From: Bin87 sp965208015
GTDB taxonomy: Bacteria; Chloroflexota; Dehalococcoidia; Lucifugimonadales; UBA3495
DNA length: 64,000 bases
Assembly: GCA_965208015.1 (NCBI GenBank)
Contig: OZ242308.1
Coordinates: 1,054,001-1,118,000, forward strand
Direction: 5' to 3'
Positions 63,220 through 64,000 of the stretch are shown here, piece after piece; the stretch's first letter is position 1; each line of letters begins with the position of its first letter. The notes below the pieces were generated by a model, which saw only the letters and a program-made list of their open reading frames with translations, was not told the origin of the DNA and searched no databases. The position numbers and the translations under genes were made by a program.

Positions 63220-64000
63220 TTAATTTGGCTGAGCGAGGCTTTGGTAGGCCCAAGCTGGACGTCGTAAGAGGTTGAATGTGTCGAGCGTTTGCGGGATGTC
63301 TTGGGGGCAGTCTGCGACTGCTTGGGCGAGCAATCCTGTTGGCTTGTAGATGTCCCATAGTGGGTGGATGACTAGCACTTGACTTTGCCCGATCTCTAAA
63401 CCTGGGATTGCGGCGAAGTCCCGGGCTTGGGCGGAGAACGTGTAACAGAATTGATCACGGAGCTTGTACGCATCCTCTAGCCAGCGGTCAAGGTCTGGCG
63501 AGGCAAATTCCTCGTCCAGTCCGCAAGCGAACTGCTTCGAGCGTAGCGCGTTGAGGAGCGACATCCCGAGGCGCCAGTCGAGCAGCCCGTGGTACGACAT
63601 ATTGCGGTAGTTTCTGAGGCACTTGTAGCATGACGAGTCGCAGTTTTGGCGATGGGTGTCGCTCAGCATCATTCCGATGAAACTCCGAGCGTCTTGGTCG
63701 GTGTCAGTGGCGGTAACCAAGACTCTTGCCCAGTTGTCGTTGGTCCACGAGGTGAATCCTGCTCCGTTGGCCAGGTGGTCGCTGATGACTATCTCGCCGG
63801 CTTTTTCGCCGTCTTGCAGGTTGACTTGGCGCACGTTGCTGATGTCAAACTCGTCTGGGTCAATGTCCAATTCTTGGGCGGCAACTGCTTTGATTATGAA
63901 AGCAGCCGAGTAGTACGCCGCCCTAGCTCCTTGGGTACGGAGCGGGTCCAATGTAAGGCCTTTCGGCGTGGATGCTGGTTGAATGCGTAGGAGGTCCGTG
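63220..64000 (-). CDS. DUF1998 (MZB) domain protein, partial; likely helicase-associated
   Basis: The minus-strand frame is open at the window edge, so the N-terminal part is missing; about 260 residues remain. It carries the DUF1998 zinc-binding signature CDSSCYKCLRNYRN followed by GLLDWRLGMSLLNAL, and upstream features AAYYSAAFIIKAVAAQELDI and HLANGAGFTSW. DUF1998 is found at the end of DEAD-box helicases such as MrfA and in the DISARM protein DrmB. Paired with a downstream PD-(D/E)XK nuclease it suggests a helicase-nuclease defence or repair module. The identity of the missing N-terminus would decide between these. Confidence 0.8.
   Translation of the reverse strand, partial: TDLLRIQPASTPKGLTLDPLRTQGARAAYYSAAFIIKAVAAQELDIDPDEFDISNVRQVNLQDGEKAGEIVISDHLANGAGFTSWTNDNWARVLVTATDTDQDARSFIGMMLSDTHRQNCDSSCYKCLRNYRNMSYHGLLDWRLGMSLLNALRSKQFACGLDEEFASPDLDRWLEDAYKLRDQFCYTFSAQARDFAAIPGLEIGQSQVLVIHPLWDIYKPTGLLAQAVADCPQDIPQTLDTFNLLRRPAWAYQSLAQPN

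Overview
The window is a GC-rich bacterial chromosome segment. No rRNA or tRNA gene was recognised, so the lineage can only be inferred. Several features fit an uncultured Chloroflexota (SAR202 or other Dehalococcoidia-like) genome: a tandem CaiB/BaiF CoA-transferase fusion, an FMN-dependent alpha-hydroxyacid oxidase beside SDR, DUF917 and hydantoinase-type genes, Fn3, GLUG and DUF11 surface proteins with Thr/Pro linkers, and a one-polypeptide histidine kinase/response regulator. That assignment is inference, not something read from a marker gene.

Layout. 1-5.8 kb: a partial double winged-helix protein, a membrane-anchored SurA-like protein, a membrane protein with a Cys cluster, and a helix-turn-helix/coiled-coil protein that has a truncated paralogue near 24.2 kb. 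5.9-17.4 kb: a type I restriction-modification locus on the + strand. It runs small Cys protein, HsdM, HepT-like HEPN toxin, a nucleotidyltransferase (MntA-like) domain fused to HsdS, accessory genes, then HsdR. The accessory genes between hsdS and hsdR lie beside an hsdS 3'-end remnant (10455-10556) and an hsdR 5'-end remnant (13214-13354). They include a nucleoside-deoxyribosyltransferase-like protein, a DUF4365 protein, an unknown protein, a TIR protein and a two-helix membrane protein. Most are joined by 4-base ATGA overlaps.

18-29.6 kb: secreted and surface proteins, namely two lipoproteins, a GLUG/Fn3 protein, and an Fn3 protein ending in a metzincin protease. 29.8-34.6 kb: a second defence cluster with a gluzincin-like protein, a VapBC-like pair, a CD-NTase with a SLOG-type effector (compact CBASS) and a frameshifted reverse transcriptase. 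35-52 kb: a metabolic region with GNAT, histidine phosphatase, SDR, CocE/NonD hydrolase, Uma2, and a Rieske dioxygenase alpha subunit followed by a decayed beta-subunit remnant. It continues with a toxin-antitoxin pair whose toxin is frameshifted, a radical SAM protein, and a five-gene minus-strand run (CoA transferase, FMN oxidase, SDR, DUF917, HyuA-like).

52-64 kb: a GAF-PAS-kinase-receiver-winged-helix regulator diverges from a DUF11 protein truncated by a complete IS21-family element (56753-59288). Two identically spaced GATA-N5-TATC sites lie in the divergent intergenic region. The window ends with small minus-strand genes, a NYN-domain protein, and a PD-(D/E)XK nuclease just downstream of a DUF1998 protein that runs off the edge; the nuclease has a probable homopolymer frameshift. 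The most interesting system is the type I R-M operon with an embedded HepT/MntA pair in which the antitoxin-like domain is part of the specificity subunit.
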